In this document: one piece after another, positions 35,317 to 44,784 of the stretch
How the letters are laid out: the number at the start of each line of letters is the position of its first letter
How positions within the stretch are numbered: the first letter of the stretch is position 1
Assembly (NCBI GenBank): GCA_964410675.1
Contig: CAYPIB010000003.1
Coordinates: forward strand, 20,055-84,054
Origin: RGIG3040 sp964410675
Lineage (GTDB): Bacteria > Bacillota > Clostridia > Lachnospirales > Lachnospiraceae
DNA: 64,000 nt
Reading direction: 5' to 3'
Notes under the pieces: generated by a model
The model's input: only the letters and a program-made list of their open reading frames with translations
Database searches by the model: none
What the model was told of the DNA's origin: nothing
Translations under genes and position numbers: made by a program

Positions 35317-38295
35317 TTATTCCGGCACCGCTTTTACTCTTACCCTCTTTCTTGCCTTCACTCCTTCAATCACCGCTGAAACAGCAAGAGGAACCGCAAA
35401 TGCAAGTATGGTAACCAGGGCCGGATACCGACCGGAAAAACCGGTAAACAAAAACCATAAAACCCAGAGAACACCCATATGGACAATGTAAACGAACAAA
35501 GTGCATTTTGATCCAAGCCATTCAATCGGCGTGCCTTTACCTACCTTGGAGTAACGCAGGCAGACAATAACGATGAAATAAATCAGCACCTCGATACTCA
35601 AATATGGTACGTTTCGATCCTTCCGCATTATGTATTCTGCCACCACCAGAGCTGCAAATATAACAGTCGTAATATTGAATACTGATGGTTTTGCAAATGC
35701 CAGAATTTTATCCCTGTACTTCCTGATTAAACATCCCATCATAAAATACGGCAGCGTCACCAGCAGGGCATTTCTATACATAATTGCATCCCCTTTCCCA
35801 ATATAGGAAAGAACAATGTAAATACCAAGCAGTATCGGCGCAAAAACCATTACATACTTATCAATTCTTAATTTAACTAAAATAAGTAAAAGTATTAGGG
35901 CATAGAACAGCGATCCCAAAAACCAAAGGTGGTCTGCAACCGGAGATTGGTTATAAAGGTACAGACCGACAAGACTTTTTTCCGTTACCAGCCTTGGCAA
36001 ATCCGCAGTCATCCATCCCAGTTTACCTCCGATTAAATATAAATATACATATAAAAAGTTAGCACCTGCGCAGAGCATAAATAGGCGAACTGCCTGCTTC
36101 TTCAAGCGGGCCGCAAACTGCTCCCGCTTGATGGAATAACAAAAATATCCACTGACTACAATAAAGAAGGGAACCGCTGCCTTTCCGAAGCAGAATACCA
36201 ATTCACCTGCTTTTCCTCCAAATGGTGCATGGATGAACACAACTAAAAATGCCATGAAAAGCCGCATACAGTCAATCAAATGCTCTCTTTTAGCCTCGGC
36301 TGGTTTTTCCCTCAGGCTGCCGCCACCGCCTTTTTTCCCTCCGGTAAATAAGGATATTATTTTCCGGTCAAATGCGTACAGTAGGACGGCCATGGAAATC
36401 GACAAGACATAAACCGAAAGAATAAATATAAAATCATTCCCGATCTTTATCTGGCTCCTTAAAAATACAATAAATAAATTATGAATAATATAAAGCTCTA
36501 ACGAAATCTTTCCAAGAAAATCTAGTACCCTGTTCTTGAATTGCAGCTTCAGCGTGATAAGGAAAAATGCCGTCACCATAAATATAATCATCGGAAGCTG
36601 ACAGGACAGTGTCTGAAACTTTTCAAGGTAGCCCGGATAACCATCCCGCTCAATCCAATAGCCTTTCGTTTTGAGCATATGCTCCGTCAGGAAATAAAAC
36701 ACACCGCTGCCGGCTAGGCTGATGGAAAGCCATACGAAGTAATATTTCTTAATATGTTTCATCAGTGAATCATAATATCTCGCAAATGTGATACCGATGA
36801 AGAATAAAAAGACTCCGTTGTACCACCATTCTCCTCTCAGCCATGCACCCCCGCTGACTGATTTAAAATCATGCCCAAGCAACAGGCTGAATCCCATAAG
36901 TCCTGCTACAAAAATACCCATCAGAATATAAGACAGTCTGCTCTTATTAAGCTTGAATAGCAGGTAAAAAGCAATATACAATATGAATATTTCAACTATA
37001 TACCAGAGCTGTGTATTCAAAAGCACCCATCCGGTCAGCAGGCTGATTAATTCACCGGTCTTAAAGCGGGCACCAAACAGCATCGACGTCAGTACGAAGA
37101 TAGTATTACCGACATAAAACGGCACCAATATTGTGAGTAATCTTTTCCGTAAAAATCCTTTAAGGTAATCCGGCTTATTCTTTAAGCTGGTATATAATCC
37201 ATAACCCGAGCAGAAGAAGAACATACCTACAAAAAAAACACCAATATGCCCCATATAATTGATAATTCCTTTATCAATTTTACCCTGATCCGTAACCGTC
37301 TGTGCTAAATGGTGCAGCATAATACCGGCGGCACAAAAGCCCTGAATTCCCTTCGAAATCCGCAGGGAGAACGCATCTTCATGGAATTCCCGTTTTTTAC
37401 TGCCCTTCAGCCCCCAAAATAGTACCAACAAAAGCAGAACTATAAAGATACCAAGCGGTACTTTTATCGTAGATGCATTGATTTTTGGTGTCATTTGCGG
37501 CGCTGTTGTGTTTGTTACGTTTCCTTCCGTGTCAGCCTTTTCCTGTCCGGCATCGTCCTCAGCCGCTGCCTCTTCCTGCAATGCTGTCTCTTCATTCGCG
37601 GCAGGTTCGGATGTGCTCTTTGTTCCCGCCTCATAAGCCGTAATATCCTCTACAGCAAAGCTCTGCAGCACCTCATTTAATATCGCTTCCTTTTCGGTCA
37701 GCAGTGCTTCATCGCTATGGGATAATGCCATAAACGTAAATACCTTGCCGTTAGAGACCGTACCGGCAACCAAATAATGATAATTTGTATATGAAAGATT
37801 GATAACCGCAAAATCTGCACTTACTCCTTCAAGAATATATGTATCACCGGCACTCATTCCTGATTCCGACTTCATCTTACTTCCGTAAGCTTCCAAAAAT
37901 ACCTGCTTGACATCTTCCGGCTGTTCCTTTAGTGTTTCGTATTCCAATTCAAATTTACTTGTATCGTCCATCATATAAATATCGATGGCTTTCTCGTTCT
38001 CAAAAGATCCCAGCTGGGAGGACAGATCTACATCATCAGTATTGATTGCTTCTATGATTGTACCATCCATATATTTTTGAAAGCTATCGGAGTCCAGCTT
38101 TAGCTTCGTATATAACTCTTCCAGACCTTCCTTGCCCTCATACATGACATGCCAGTCATTTGGAAAGCTAATAGTAATTCCACGTACCCCAACTTCTGTA
38201 TAGCCATCCGGTGCAGCATTACAAACCATCGGACTTAATAAAAAAATACATAAGACAAATCCCAAAAATTTGACTGCTAATTGATTGCTTTTCAT
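35317..38295 (-). CDS. Two acyltransferase-3 domains fused to an extracellular domain
   Basis: An unusual 992-residue membrane protein. Residues 1-28 are a signal peptide (ending VCNAAPDGYTE). An extracellular domain of about 210 residues follows, then an acidic, low-complexity linker and a span (about 280-298). Two acyltransferase-3 domains come next. The first (about 310-655) opens ISKGIQGFCAAGIMLHHLAQ, with the catalytic-type His. The second (about 670-980) opens REHLIDCMRLFMAFLVVFIHAPFG. Family members transfer acetyl or other acyl groups to cell-surface glycans. One domain per protein is usual; two in tandem behind an external domain is rare. Domain 1 is closely similar to the next gene (38315-39538). 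GGAGGTAGC precedes the ATG. Confidence 0.88.
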   Translation of the reverse strand: MKSNQLAVKFLGFVLCIFLLSPMVCNAAPDGYTEVGVRGITISFPNDWHVMYEGKEGLEELYTKLKLDSDSFQKYMDGTIIEAINTDDVDLSSQLGSFENEKAIDIYMMDDTSKFELEYETLKEQPEDVKQVFLEAYGSKMKSESGMSAGDTYILEGVSADFAVINLSYTNYHYLVAGTVSNGKVFTFMALSHSDEALLTEKEAILNEVLQSFAVEDITAYEAGTKSTSEPAANEETALQEEAAAEDDAGQEKADTEGNVTNTTAPQMTPKINASTIKVPLGIFIVLLLLVLFWGLKGSKKREFHEDAFSLRISKGIQGFCAAGIMLHHLAQTVTDQGKIDKGIINYMGHIGVFFVGMFFFCSGYGLYTSLKNKPDYLKGFLRKRLLTILVPFYVGNTIFVLTSMLFGARFKTGELISLLTGWVLLNTQLWYIVEIFILYIAFYLLFKLNKSRLSYILMGIFVAGLMGFSLLLGHDFKSVSGGAWLRGEWWYNGVFLFFIGITFARYYDSLMKHIKKYYFVWLSISLAGSGVFYFLTEHMLKTKGYWIERDGYPGYLEKFQTLSCQLPMIIFMVTAFFLITLKLQFKNRVLDFLGKISLELYIIHNLFIVFLRSQIKIGNDFIFILSVYVLSISMAVLLYAFDRKIISLFTGGKKGGGGSLREKPAEAKREHLIDCMRLFMAFLVVFIHAPFGGKAGELVFCFGKAAVPFFIVVSGYFCYSIKREQFAARLKKQAVRLFMLCAGANFLYVYLYLIGGKLGWMTADLPRLVTEKSLVGLYLYNQSPVADHLWFLGSLFYALILLLILVKLRIDKYVMVFAPILLGIYIVLSYIGKGDAIMYRNALLVTLPYFMMGCLIRKYRDKILAFAKPSVFNITTVIFAALVVAEYIMRKDRNVPYLSIEVLIYFIVIVCLRYSKVGKGTPIEWLGSKCTLFVYIVHMGVLWVLWFLFTGFSGRYPALVTILAFAVPLAVSAVIEGVKARKRVRVKAVPE

Positions 38296-38314
38296 TTGCT
38301 ACCTCCAATTCGAC

Positions 38315-39538
38315 TTACTCGTTTTTGTCCAATACCCACAATTTCATTCGATAGATGGCTATAGCAGCTAAAATCGTTGCAGCAAAAACCAACAATACAT
38401 ATAAAACAACATGATTTTTTGCAAGTTTTAAAAATCCCACGATAAACACATTATTAATTAGTATAACTTCCAGGGATATTCTTCCAAGAATGGAAAGAAT
38501 TTTATTATAAAACGTAATCTTCATCATAATTAGCAATATGACTGCAACGCAGCATGCGACCATAGGGAGCTGAAAAGCTAAAGCTTGAAATTTTTCGGCA
38601 TAACCTCTGTAATTTGCGCTTTCAATCCAATACCCTTTCTCATCCAGCAGGCGCCTCACAATGAAACCCAGTCCGATGCTCAGACCATAAAAAACGGCCA
38701 GCCAGAGATAATAATGTTTTTGAATACGGGGAATGAGTACCTCTTTAAAACGGGCAGCTAACATTCCGATATAAAAAATAAAGGAAGTATTATACCACCA
38801 CTCACCCCGAAACCAGGTCCCAATCATTTCAGTCGTCTGATCATGCCCGAGCAGCAGACTACCAATTATCATTGTAATTACCGTCAGACCCATTACAATA
38901 AAGGCAGTCCTTTCACGGCGTATAAACCGGAATATGAGATAAAAGCAAATATACAGAAGCAGAATTTCCACGGCAAACCACATTTGGGAATTTAAAAGCT
39001 TGAGCCCAAAGAATGCATAAAGCAAATTGTCCATAGAATACGTTTTTCCCATCAGGAGTGTCGTTATCATATAGGCATAATTACAGATAAAAAAAGGAAC
39101 CAGTACGGTAAATACCCTTTTTTTCATAAATCCTTTTAGATAATTGTCCTTTTGTTTAAGGCTTGTTATCAGCCCGTATCCGGAACAGAAAAAGAAAAAA
39201 CCAACAATAATAACCCCGGTATTTTCGAATATTTCCAGTGATCCTTTATAATCCATTTCTCTAAACAGGATAATGTAAATATGGTGCAGAATTACAAAAG
39301 CCGCCAGAAATCCCTGAAATGCCTTACTGTTTTTCAAGGAGAACGCTTGCTCCATATAACCGCCGGACGGCGCTGCCTTCACTCCATACAGAAGCATGGC
39401 AAGCAACAACCCAAGCATCACATATCCGGTCACATCCATCCACTGAACTCCGGCTCCCGCTAAATAACCAAACGCATCCAAGATTCCCCACCATACAAGA
39501 AACACCAAAGCCGCGATAATCAACATTTTTTTCCTCAT
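38315..39538 (-). CDS. Acyltransferase-3 family membrane protein
   Basis: A 407-residue membrane enzyme, ten or more helices, with the acyltransferase-3 start NSKAFQGFLAAFVILHHIYI and the family's FFFFCSGYGLITSLKQKDNYLKGFMKKR. It probably acylates a surface glycan or secreted product. It is strikingly similar to domain 1 of the neighbour (shared LLLGHD, GTWFRGEWWYN-like, EKGYWIE and EKFQ-L segments), so the two genes arose by duplication. I chose ATG 39538, eight bases after GGGAG; the longer frame would overlap the XRE gene. It is followed by the fused gene 19 bp later and preceded by the XRE regulator, forming one operon. Confidence 0.92.
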   Translation of the reverse strand: MRKKMLIIAALVFLVWWGILDAFGYLAGAGVQWMDVTGYVMLGLLLAMLLYGVKAAPSGGYMEQAFSLKNSKAFQGFLAAFVILHHIYIILFREMDYKGSLEIFENTGVIIVGFFFFCSGYGLITSLKQKDNYLKGFMKKRVFTVLVPFFICNYAYMITTLLMGKTYSMDNLLYAFFGLKLLNSQMWFAVEILLLYICFYLIFRFIRRERTAFIVMGLTVITMIIGSLLLGHDQTTEMIGTWFRGEWWYNTSFIFYIGMLAARFKEVLIPRIQKHYYLWLAVFYGLSIGLGFIVRRLLDEKGYWIESANYRGYAEKFQALAFQLPMVACCVAVILLIMMKITFYNKILSILGRISLEVILINNVFIVGFLKLAKNHVVLYVLLVFAATILAAIAIYRMKLWVLDKNE

Positions 39539-39542
39539 ACAA

Positions 39543-40019
39543 TCACTCCCTTCCTTCCTCAAGCGTTTCTTCCATCCCCGGTTCACCAACGATCAGCCGG
39601 TTTGGATCAGACCCTTGCACCCCTTCCGGTGCTGCCGTAAAGGAAATGATATTCAGTATAATGGAAATCAGAAGCATCAAGCATACGATACAGAACAATA
39701 AGATATATTTGCTCCTTAAATGCTTTCTGACTATTTCAGCGTCCGAGATGGCAATTGAATCACTAATAAGCTGTTTGGCATCCTCTGCAGTTAAACTTTC
39801 TTTTTCCGGAAAACGCTCTCCTTTTAGGAGTTCCATCACCGACACGTCTAATGTCTCTGCCAGTGGCTCCAGGATTGAAATATCTGGAAAGCTCAGTCCT
39901 CTTTCCCATTTGGAAATTGCCTTGTCAGTCAGATGCAGGATTAGGGCCAATTCTTTTTGAGTCATGTTTTTTTCTTTTCTTAAAGTTGCGACAAATTTCC
40001 CAAATTTGTCTTTATCCAT
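39543..40019 (-). CDS. XRE-family regulator with C-terminal membrane anchor
   Basis: A 158-residue regulator. The HTH (about 8-65: LRKEKNMTQKELALILHLTDKAISKWERGLSFPDI) is followed by an acidic linker, one membrane span (about 105-128) and a short acidic tail outside. This is the same layout as the XRE gene at 33042, though the sequences differ. GAAGGGAGAA precedes ATG 40019. Its stop lies only 4 bp before the acyltransferase start, so it leads that operon and probably controls it. Confidence 0.85.
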   Translation of the reverse strand: MDKDKFGKFVATLRKEKNMTQKELALILHLTDKAISKWERGLSFPDISILEPLAETLDVSVMELLKGERFPEKESLTAEDAKQLISDSIAISDAEIVRKHLRSKYILLFCIVCLMLLISIILNIISFTAAPEGVQGSDPNRLIVGEPGMEETLEEGRE

Positions 40020-40118
40020 GGAATTCTCCCTTCTATCTATGCCTTAATCATATTCTTTGTTCTTAGAAACCGCTATCGACCAGCGGTAGAATTGACGCTT
40101 TGGCAGTAGACTGCTAGT

Positions 40119-40985
40119 TTATCCCTTTAATAGAAACTGTTTAATCATTTCTTTTTCATCCGATGTTAACAGATTGATATGCCCTCTTTCTTTTAGTAAA
40201 TATGTTTCGGCTTGTTTCCATGCCTTCATGGCTTTTTCTATTACATATTTTCCTGGAAATAAGCAATCTTTTTCTGCTGCTATTACGAATACAGGATTTT
40301 TATATTTCTGCATATTTTCTATTTTTTCATCGCTCGGCATACCCGCTTTTATCCTTGCATTATCTATACTGCAACGTGCTGTAGACAGAATATCTTCTGT
40401 TATATTATCCTCCGTAATTGCCATTGGCAGAATACACTTTTTAAACCATGAATCTTTATGAGTAACCCAGTACATAATCATAGGAAACATCATACTCATG
40501 CTTTTATATGCAGGTGCATTTTTTATGGCAGACGGAACAAGCAACACACTTCTTTCAATTTTCTCAGGAGCAACACACATGGCTTTCACTAAAATTCCTG
40601 CGCCAAATGAACCGCCAAAACAGCAAATTGTACTATACCCAATGTTCGTGATTACTTCACTTGTCCACTTTCCATAATCCTGATTACTAGGGGATAAAGA
40701 ATTCTCTGCACTCTTTCCAGGGTGTCCTATTGTATCAACTGCATAAATATGAAATTCCTTGAGGAGAAAATCACAATATTTTAAATTATATGCTGTAGTA
40801 GCATTACCACCATGGAATACGAGCAAAGGCTTACCATAAAAATTACCGGTCTCAATTAAATGCGTATTCCCAAAAGAAGTATCTATATAAATATCTTTGT
40901 ACTCAATTTTCAAATCATTAATCATTAAATCATATAAGTCCCAAACTGCTTTTTTTGATGTTTCATTCCAATAGATTGATTTCAT
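40119..40985 (-). CDS. Alpha/beta hydrolase
   Basis: A hydrolase of about 288 residues with LVFHGGNATTAYN (oxyanion), the nucleophile elbow CFGGSFGAG, a late acid near FVIAAEKDCLFPG and catalytic His in KERGHINLL. It resembles esterase/lipase-type or proline iminopeptidase-like members acting on small substrates. I chose ATG 40985 (MKSIYWNET), six bases after GGAGAA; the longer frame adds 20 residues of poorly coded leader. It stands alone, upstream of the acyltransferase operon but separated by about 100 bp. Confidence 0.85.
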   Translation of the reverse strand: MKSIYWNETSKKAVWDLYDLMINDLKIEYKDIYIDTSFGNTHLIETGNFYGKPLLVFHGGNATTAYNLKYCDFLLKEFHIYAVDTIGHPGKSAENSLSPSNQDYGKWTSEVITNIGYSTICCFGGSFGAGILVKAMCVAPEKIERSVLLVPSAIKNAPAYKSMSMMFPMIMYWVTHKDSWFKKCILPMAITEDNITEDILSTARCSIDNARIKAGMPSDEKIENMQKYKNPVFVIAAEKDCLFPGKYVIEKAMKAWKQAETYLLKERGHINLLTSDEKEMIKQFLLKG

Positions 40986-41166
40986 TTTTCTCCATTCCTT
41001 TTCAGCCATAACCTTATAAAATCTCTTTTGCTGATGATAACTCATTTTATCATAAATTTTATTAAAAGACAGGAGAATCTAATATGTTAAAATGGTAATA
41101 ATTTGATAGGAAAATAACAAGATAACAGTTATAATAAGATAGCAAAGAAATGGAGGGGATAATAAT

Positions 41167-41659
41167 ATGGTTTTAGTAATTGAATGTATCATTGCATGTA
41201 TTATTTTTGGCATAGCAGTTGTTGGATCTACGGTACATAATAAAACAGCTTGGTTAAATGAATATGCTCCACAGGTACAAGAACGATTTTTAGAAAAAAA
41301 TCCTGACTATGTTCCAAAAACAAAGAAAGAAAATATCATCGGAACTGTAATCGCAAAGCTATTCGTTTGTATTGTTTTTATTGGCATATTGACTTTGCTG
41401 ATATACTTAGCAGGGGCAAAAGATTTTTTAAACGGAGCCGTCTATTGCTATATTATATGGTTTGTTGTGAACATATTTGATGTGTTTGTTTTAGATATTG
41501 GAGTTTTTGCTCACTGGAAAAAGGTTAGACTTCCCGGAACAGAAGATATGGATAAAGAATACCGTTCCAATGCACGAAAAAGTGGACGGATTGTATGGTA
41601 TAATCATTGGAATACCTGTTGCTTTAATATGTGGTGTATTGATTACACTTATAACATAA
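41167..41659 (+). pseudogene. Small membrane protein with a C-terminal frameshift
   Basis: The frame from ATG 41167 encodes an N-terminal span, a soluble loop (WLNEYAPQVQERFLEKNPDYVPK), two or three further spans and LPGTEDMDKEYRSNARK. It then reads implausible, Trp/Asn/Cys-rich sequence to 41694. One frame over, from about 41570, the text becomes MHEKVDGLYGIIIGIPVALICGVLITLIT and stops at TAA 41657-41659. That is a proper final hydrophobic helix. A one-base insertion near 41565-41590 therefore explains the odd tail. The intact protein would have about 164 residues and four to five spans. Function unknown; similar proteins occur in Lachnospiraceae. GGAGGGG precedes the ATG. Confidence 0.7.
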
Positions 41660-41671
41660 TAAAAACTAGAA

Positions 41672-41707
41672 ATAACGGCAGTAAATCAATATGATTCACT
41701 GCCGTTA
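41672..41707 (-). terminator. Terminator hairpin between convergent genes
   Basis: ATAACGGCAGTAAATCA and TGATTCACTGCCGTTA form a long stem with one mismatch and a three-base loop. On the minus strand it is followed by TTTCTAGTTTTTATT, so it best serves the gene at 41772. No T-tract follows on the plus strand. Confidence 0.7.
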
Positions 41708-41771
41708 CTAGGGATACTACACTCATATCAGTAATTGGCAAATTTTTACCGCATTCGTTCTAATGGTTATT

Positions 41772-42335
41772 CTATATTTTTCTTTCAAAAGTTACTTTAT
41801 ACGCACCTAAATTTTCATCAATCGAAATACCCATTGCATCGTGCAAGAATCTTTTCCATGATAATTCACAATCGCAAAACTCTTTATTTGAAACAATAGA
41901 TTCAGACGGTATAAAGGTTGTTATTCCATCAGCTATGTAAAAACAACCGTCATTATCGCTCTCTGCAGGGCAGCCGCCTTCAATGCCGACACCGGTAAAC
42001 TCAATATCCAAAAAATCTGTCTGAAACACTGTCGTCATACCCTTTGTTATTCCATCCGTGCCAGGTGTTGCTTCGCCGACATGTTTATCAACAATGTTGT
42101 AATCTATCTTTGTTTTGGAACTTTCCCATAGCATAAGATTAAGCCAGCCACGTTTACCTTTTGATGCGACCGGCGTATTATACTCAATTCGAACATATTC
42201 TCCACGCTCATCATCATGAATAATTTCGATATTAATTCTGAGGACAGGCCGAAGTGATTCGTATTCCTCACTAAGAAGTGCTTTGATTTTTTCATGATTG
42301 CCTCTATATGCTGTTACAAACTGTTCAACTTTCAT
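41772..42335 (-). CDS. Protein of unknown function
   Basis: A soluble 187-residue acidic protein without signal peptide or membrane span. It starts MKVEQFVTAYRGNHEKIKALL and has a mix of strands and helices, four cysteines (one pair in CDCEL) and a glycine-rich central part (GVGIEGGCPAESDNDGC). I do not recognise the family. ATG 42335 is chosen because GGAGGA lies seven bases upstream, inside the longer possible frame. It is 32 bp downstream of the DUF1016 nuclease gene and read in the same direction; a hairpin terminator follows. Whether it belongs functionally with the nuclease is unclear. Confidence 0.65.
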   Translation of the reverse strand: MKVEQFVTAYRGNHEKIKALLSEEYESLRPVLRINIEIIHDDERGEYVRIEYNTPVASKGKRGWLNLMLWESSKTKIDYNIVDKHVGEATPGTDGITKGMTTVFQTDFLDIEFTGVGIEGGCPAESDNDGCFYIADGITTFIPSESIVSNKEFCDCELSWKRFLHDAMGISIDENLGAYKVTFERKI

Positions 42336-42367
42336 CTTAAATCCTCCATTAATCAATTATACTTTTT

Positions 42368-43445
42368 CTATTCCTTCGCCTGCCATTTGTTAATTACTTT
42401 CTCAACCTCTGCAATTAAGTCTTCCTTGTCTGGAATGTAGTAGGTGTATTTAGAAGCAAAGATATTACTTGATAATCCACCTAATGCATACTCTGCTGTT
42501 AATGCATCTTTATCTGTGCAAAGTATAATTCCGATTGGTTTATTATCTCCTTCATCATTCACTTCATTTTCATAATAGTTTAAGTACATATTTAGCTGTC
42601 CTGCTGCCTCCGGCATTAGTTTATTTGTCTTAAGTTCTATAATTACATAAGATTTTAAAGGCTTATTATAGAAAACCATATCTGCATAATAATGCGTTTT
42701 TAATCGTAATTCTCTGCTGCGTTCCAACGAACATAAATCCCCTGCCAAGTTCAAGTAAAAATTTTTCAATACGCTCTACCAAAGCTTTTTCTAAATCACT
42801 TTCCAGCATTGGCTTATCTTCAGGAATTCCAAGGAACTCAAACACATAAGGGTCTTTGATAATATCCTTTGGGTTATTTAACTCAATTCCTGTTGCCGCC
42901 AGTTTTAATACTTCTTGTTTATTTATTTCTCCCTTAGATAGTAATAAGCGCTCATATAAAGAAGTATTGATTTGTCTTTTCATTTCACGAACAGACCAGT
43001 TTGAATTAATCGCTTCTTTTTCATAAAAACTGCGCTTATCTCTATCAGAAATACTTAGCAATTCACAATAATGTGACCAACTCAATTTAACAGACAGTGT
43101 CTGTTGAATTAAATAGTCCTGATAAAAGCGTCTCATAAATTGTAAATTAGAGATAGAAAAACCTTTTCCAAACTCCTTTGTCAATTCCTTTGAAAGCTGT
43201 CTTAATGTCTGCTCCCCATATTCCGCACGAATACTGTCATTCTGCTCATAGCGAACTATAATTTCACCAATCTTCCAATAAGATATAATTAGTTCGCTAT
43301 TTACTTCCCTTGCAACATTTTTCCTAGCCTTATCAAGAATATCTCTTATCTCGCTTATAAGCGGATTCATTATTTCATTTGCCACGCAGCATCTCACCCT
43401 TCTTATTTCTTGGTTAATTCTATGAGTTAAATTATTATATTTCAT
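42368..43445 (-). pseudogene. DUF1016/YhcG-type PD-(D/E)XK nuclease, frameshifted
   Basis: Two overlapping pieces form one protein of about 360 residues. The N-terminal winged-helix-like DUF1016 part (ISYWKIGEIIVRYEQND, RQLSKELTKEFGKGFSISNLQFMRRFYQ, LSWSHYCELLSI) runs into ELGRGFMFVGTQQR, then loses frame near 42693-42710. In the other frame, THYYADMVFYN, SYVIIELKTNKLMPEAAGQLNMYLNYYE carries the PD-(D/E)XK core (Asp in ADMV, then ELK). YhcG proteins may process DNA and often accompany restriction systems. A two-base deletion or one-base insertion explains the break. The true start is uncertain: ATG 43445, GTG 43385 or ATG 43370. Draft error or real inactivation cannot be separated by eye. Confidence 0.8.
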
Positions 43446-43547
43446 CGTAAATTTTCTTTTAATTTTATCATCTAATAGCATGCCGGTCAATTTTATCTCG
43501 TTTTATTATGTTATTAAAGTTCTGGATGTTTCAATTGTCTTTCGCAA

Positions 43548-43576
43548 TTGTTCATGATAAAATTTTACGTTATAAT
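43548..43576 (+). promoter_or_regulatory. Promoter of the DUF5104-like lipoprotein gene
   Basis: TTGTTC (43548-43553), a 17-bp spacer and perfect TATAAT (43571-43576) lie 33 bp before the ATG. Confidence 0.65.
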
Positions 43577-43609
43577 ATCTAGACAAACTAGATAAGAGGG
43601 AGTAACACA

Positions 43610-44131
43610 ATGTTTAAAATGATATATTTTTATACATTTTTATTAATATTCTCACTGCTATTAAGTGGATGTTCCTATTCAAACAAGGATTATATGACAC
43701 CAAACAAAGCCAACACACAGAAAAGCAACGAAATTATGGAAGCATTACAAAATAATGATACAGAAGCATTCAAGGAAAATTTATGTCCATATATTCAAGA
43801 TACGCATTCTGAATTGGATAAGGAAGTTTGTGACTTTTATGATTTTATTAATGGTGATATCCTATCTTTTGATACACCAAAAAGTCCCGCTACAAGCGGC
43901 AGCAGCACGGAATTAGATGGATGGGTAGAAAAATCTATCACCGGAAGAATAGAAAACATAAAAACTAGCAGCGGTATGACTTATAGAATTGACTATACTT
44001 ACTATTATATAAATAAGGAGCATTCTGAAAAATTAGGCATTACATATATTGATATAGTAGTAAATGATGCTGAATATGATAATACAACCGGATATCCCCC
44101 AGATGAATTTTATGCCATTGAGTTAGAATAA
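43610..44131 (+). CDS. DUF5104-like lipoprotein
   Basis: A 173-residue lipoprotein. The signal peptide ends in lipobox LLLSGCSYSN (Cys near 21), so the mature protein is lipid-anchored on the cell surface. The rest, with NDTEAFKENLCPY, DFYDFINGDILSFD and a strand-rich C-terminus (YRIDYTYYYINKEHSEKLGITYIDIVV), matches my memory of DUF5104 from Clostridia; function unknown. AGAGGGAG precedes the ATG and a clear vegetative promoter lies upstream. It is a single gene, ending at a hairpin shared with the convergent flavoprotein operon. Confidence 0.7.
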   Translation: MFKMIYFYTFLLIFSLLLSGCSYSNKDYMTPNKANTQKSNEIMEALQNNDTEAFKENLCPYIQDTHSELDKEVCDFYDFINGDILSFDTPKSPATSGSSTELDGWVEKSITGRIENIKTSSGMTYRIDYTYYYINKEHSEKLGITYIDIVVNDAEYDNTTGYPPDEFYAIELE

Positions 44132-44172
44132 TTGACAGACCCAATTTTTTAATATTGATGATATTAGTAGTA

Positions 44173-44209
44173 GGAAACCCGCTGCAAAAAGTCTTAAACA
44201 GCGGGTTTC
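44173..44209. terminator. Shared hairpin between convergent genes
   Basis: GAAACCCGCTG and CAGCGGGTTTC form a perfect eleven-pair stem with a 14-base loop, between the DUF5104-like gene and the flavoprotein gene. T-tracts are weak on both sides. Confidence 0.65.
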
Positions 44210-44241
44210 TCTAATTATCTTTTATCATTTACAGCCTCTGG

Positions 44242-44784
44242 TTATATAGATTTACCCATCTCAAATGCCTTTTGCATAATTGATGTCAATTTTTTCATAG
44301 CACCCATATGATCAGCACCAACACCATGAACAATGCCGGCCAGATTCGCCTTTTCAAAGCAGGCAATCCACCCCTGCAGTCCCTTAATTGCTCCGTCCAT
44401 GGCACTTTCTTCCTCATCTGCCGCTGCAGTCAGCAGATAAATGTCTCGAAAAGAATAGTCGGATGTATAAAGAGGGTTTGCGCGGTCAAGCATAGTCTTC
44501 ATCTGCCCGCACATTTCGTAGTAATAGATAGGAGTAGCAAAGGCAATGACATCAGCTGTCAGCATTTTCTGTGCTATTATGTCTGCATCATCGTGAATGA
44601 TACATCGCTTGGTTTTCTGGCAGGCAAGACAGCCCTTGCAGAAATTGATGGTTTTGTCATATAAACATATCTTTTCCACATTGTGGCCGGAAATCCGGGC
44701 ACCCTTTACAAACTCATCGGCCAGGGTTTCCGAATTTCCCCCCTTGCGTGGACTGGTTGAAATAACTAAGATATTTTTGCTCAT
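44242..44784 (-). CDS. Iron-sulfur flavoprotein-type NAD(P)H/FMN reductase
   Basis: A 180-residue flavodoxin-like protein. The FMN phosphate loop is STSPRKGGNSETLADEF. A compact cysteine motif C-x2-C-x2-C-x5-C (FCKGCLACQKTKRC) is the pattern by which iron-sulfur flavoproteins of the ISF family hold a 4Fe-4S cluster. A second flavin contact (ATPIYYYEMCGQMKTMLDR) is present. It probably shuttles electrons in redox defence. ATG 44784 follows AGGAGG and overlaps the acetyltransferase stop by 4 bp, so translation is coupled. The operon starts with the small helical gene at 45609. Its relative at 55183 has the same motif with seven residues before the last Cys. Confidence 0.9.
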   Translation of the reverse strand: MSKNILVISTSPRKGGNSETLADEFVKGARISGHNVEKICLYDKTINFCKGCLACQKTKRCIIHDDADIIAQKMLTADVIAFATPIYYYEMCGQMKTMLDRANPLYTSDYSFRDIYLLTAAADEEESAMDGAIKGLQGWIACFEKANLAGIVHGVGADHMGAMKKLTSIMQKAFEMGKSI

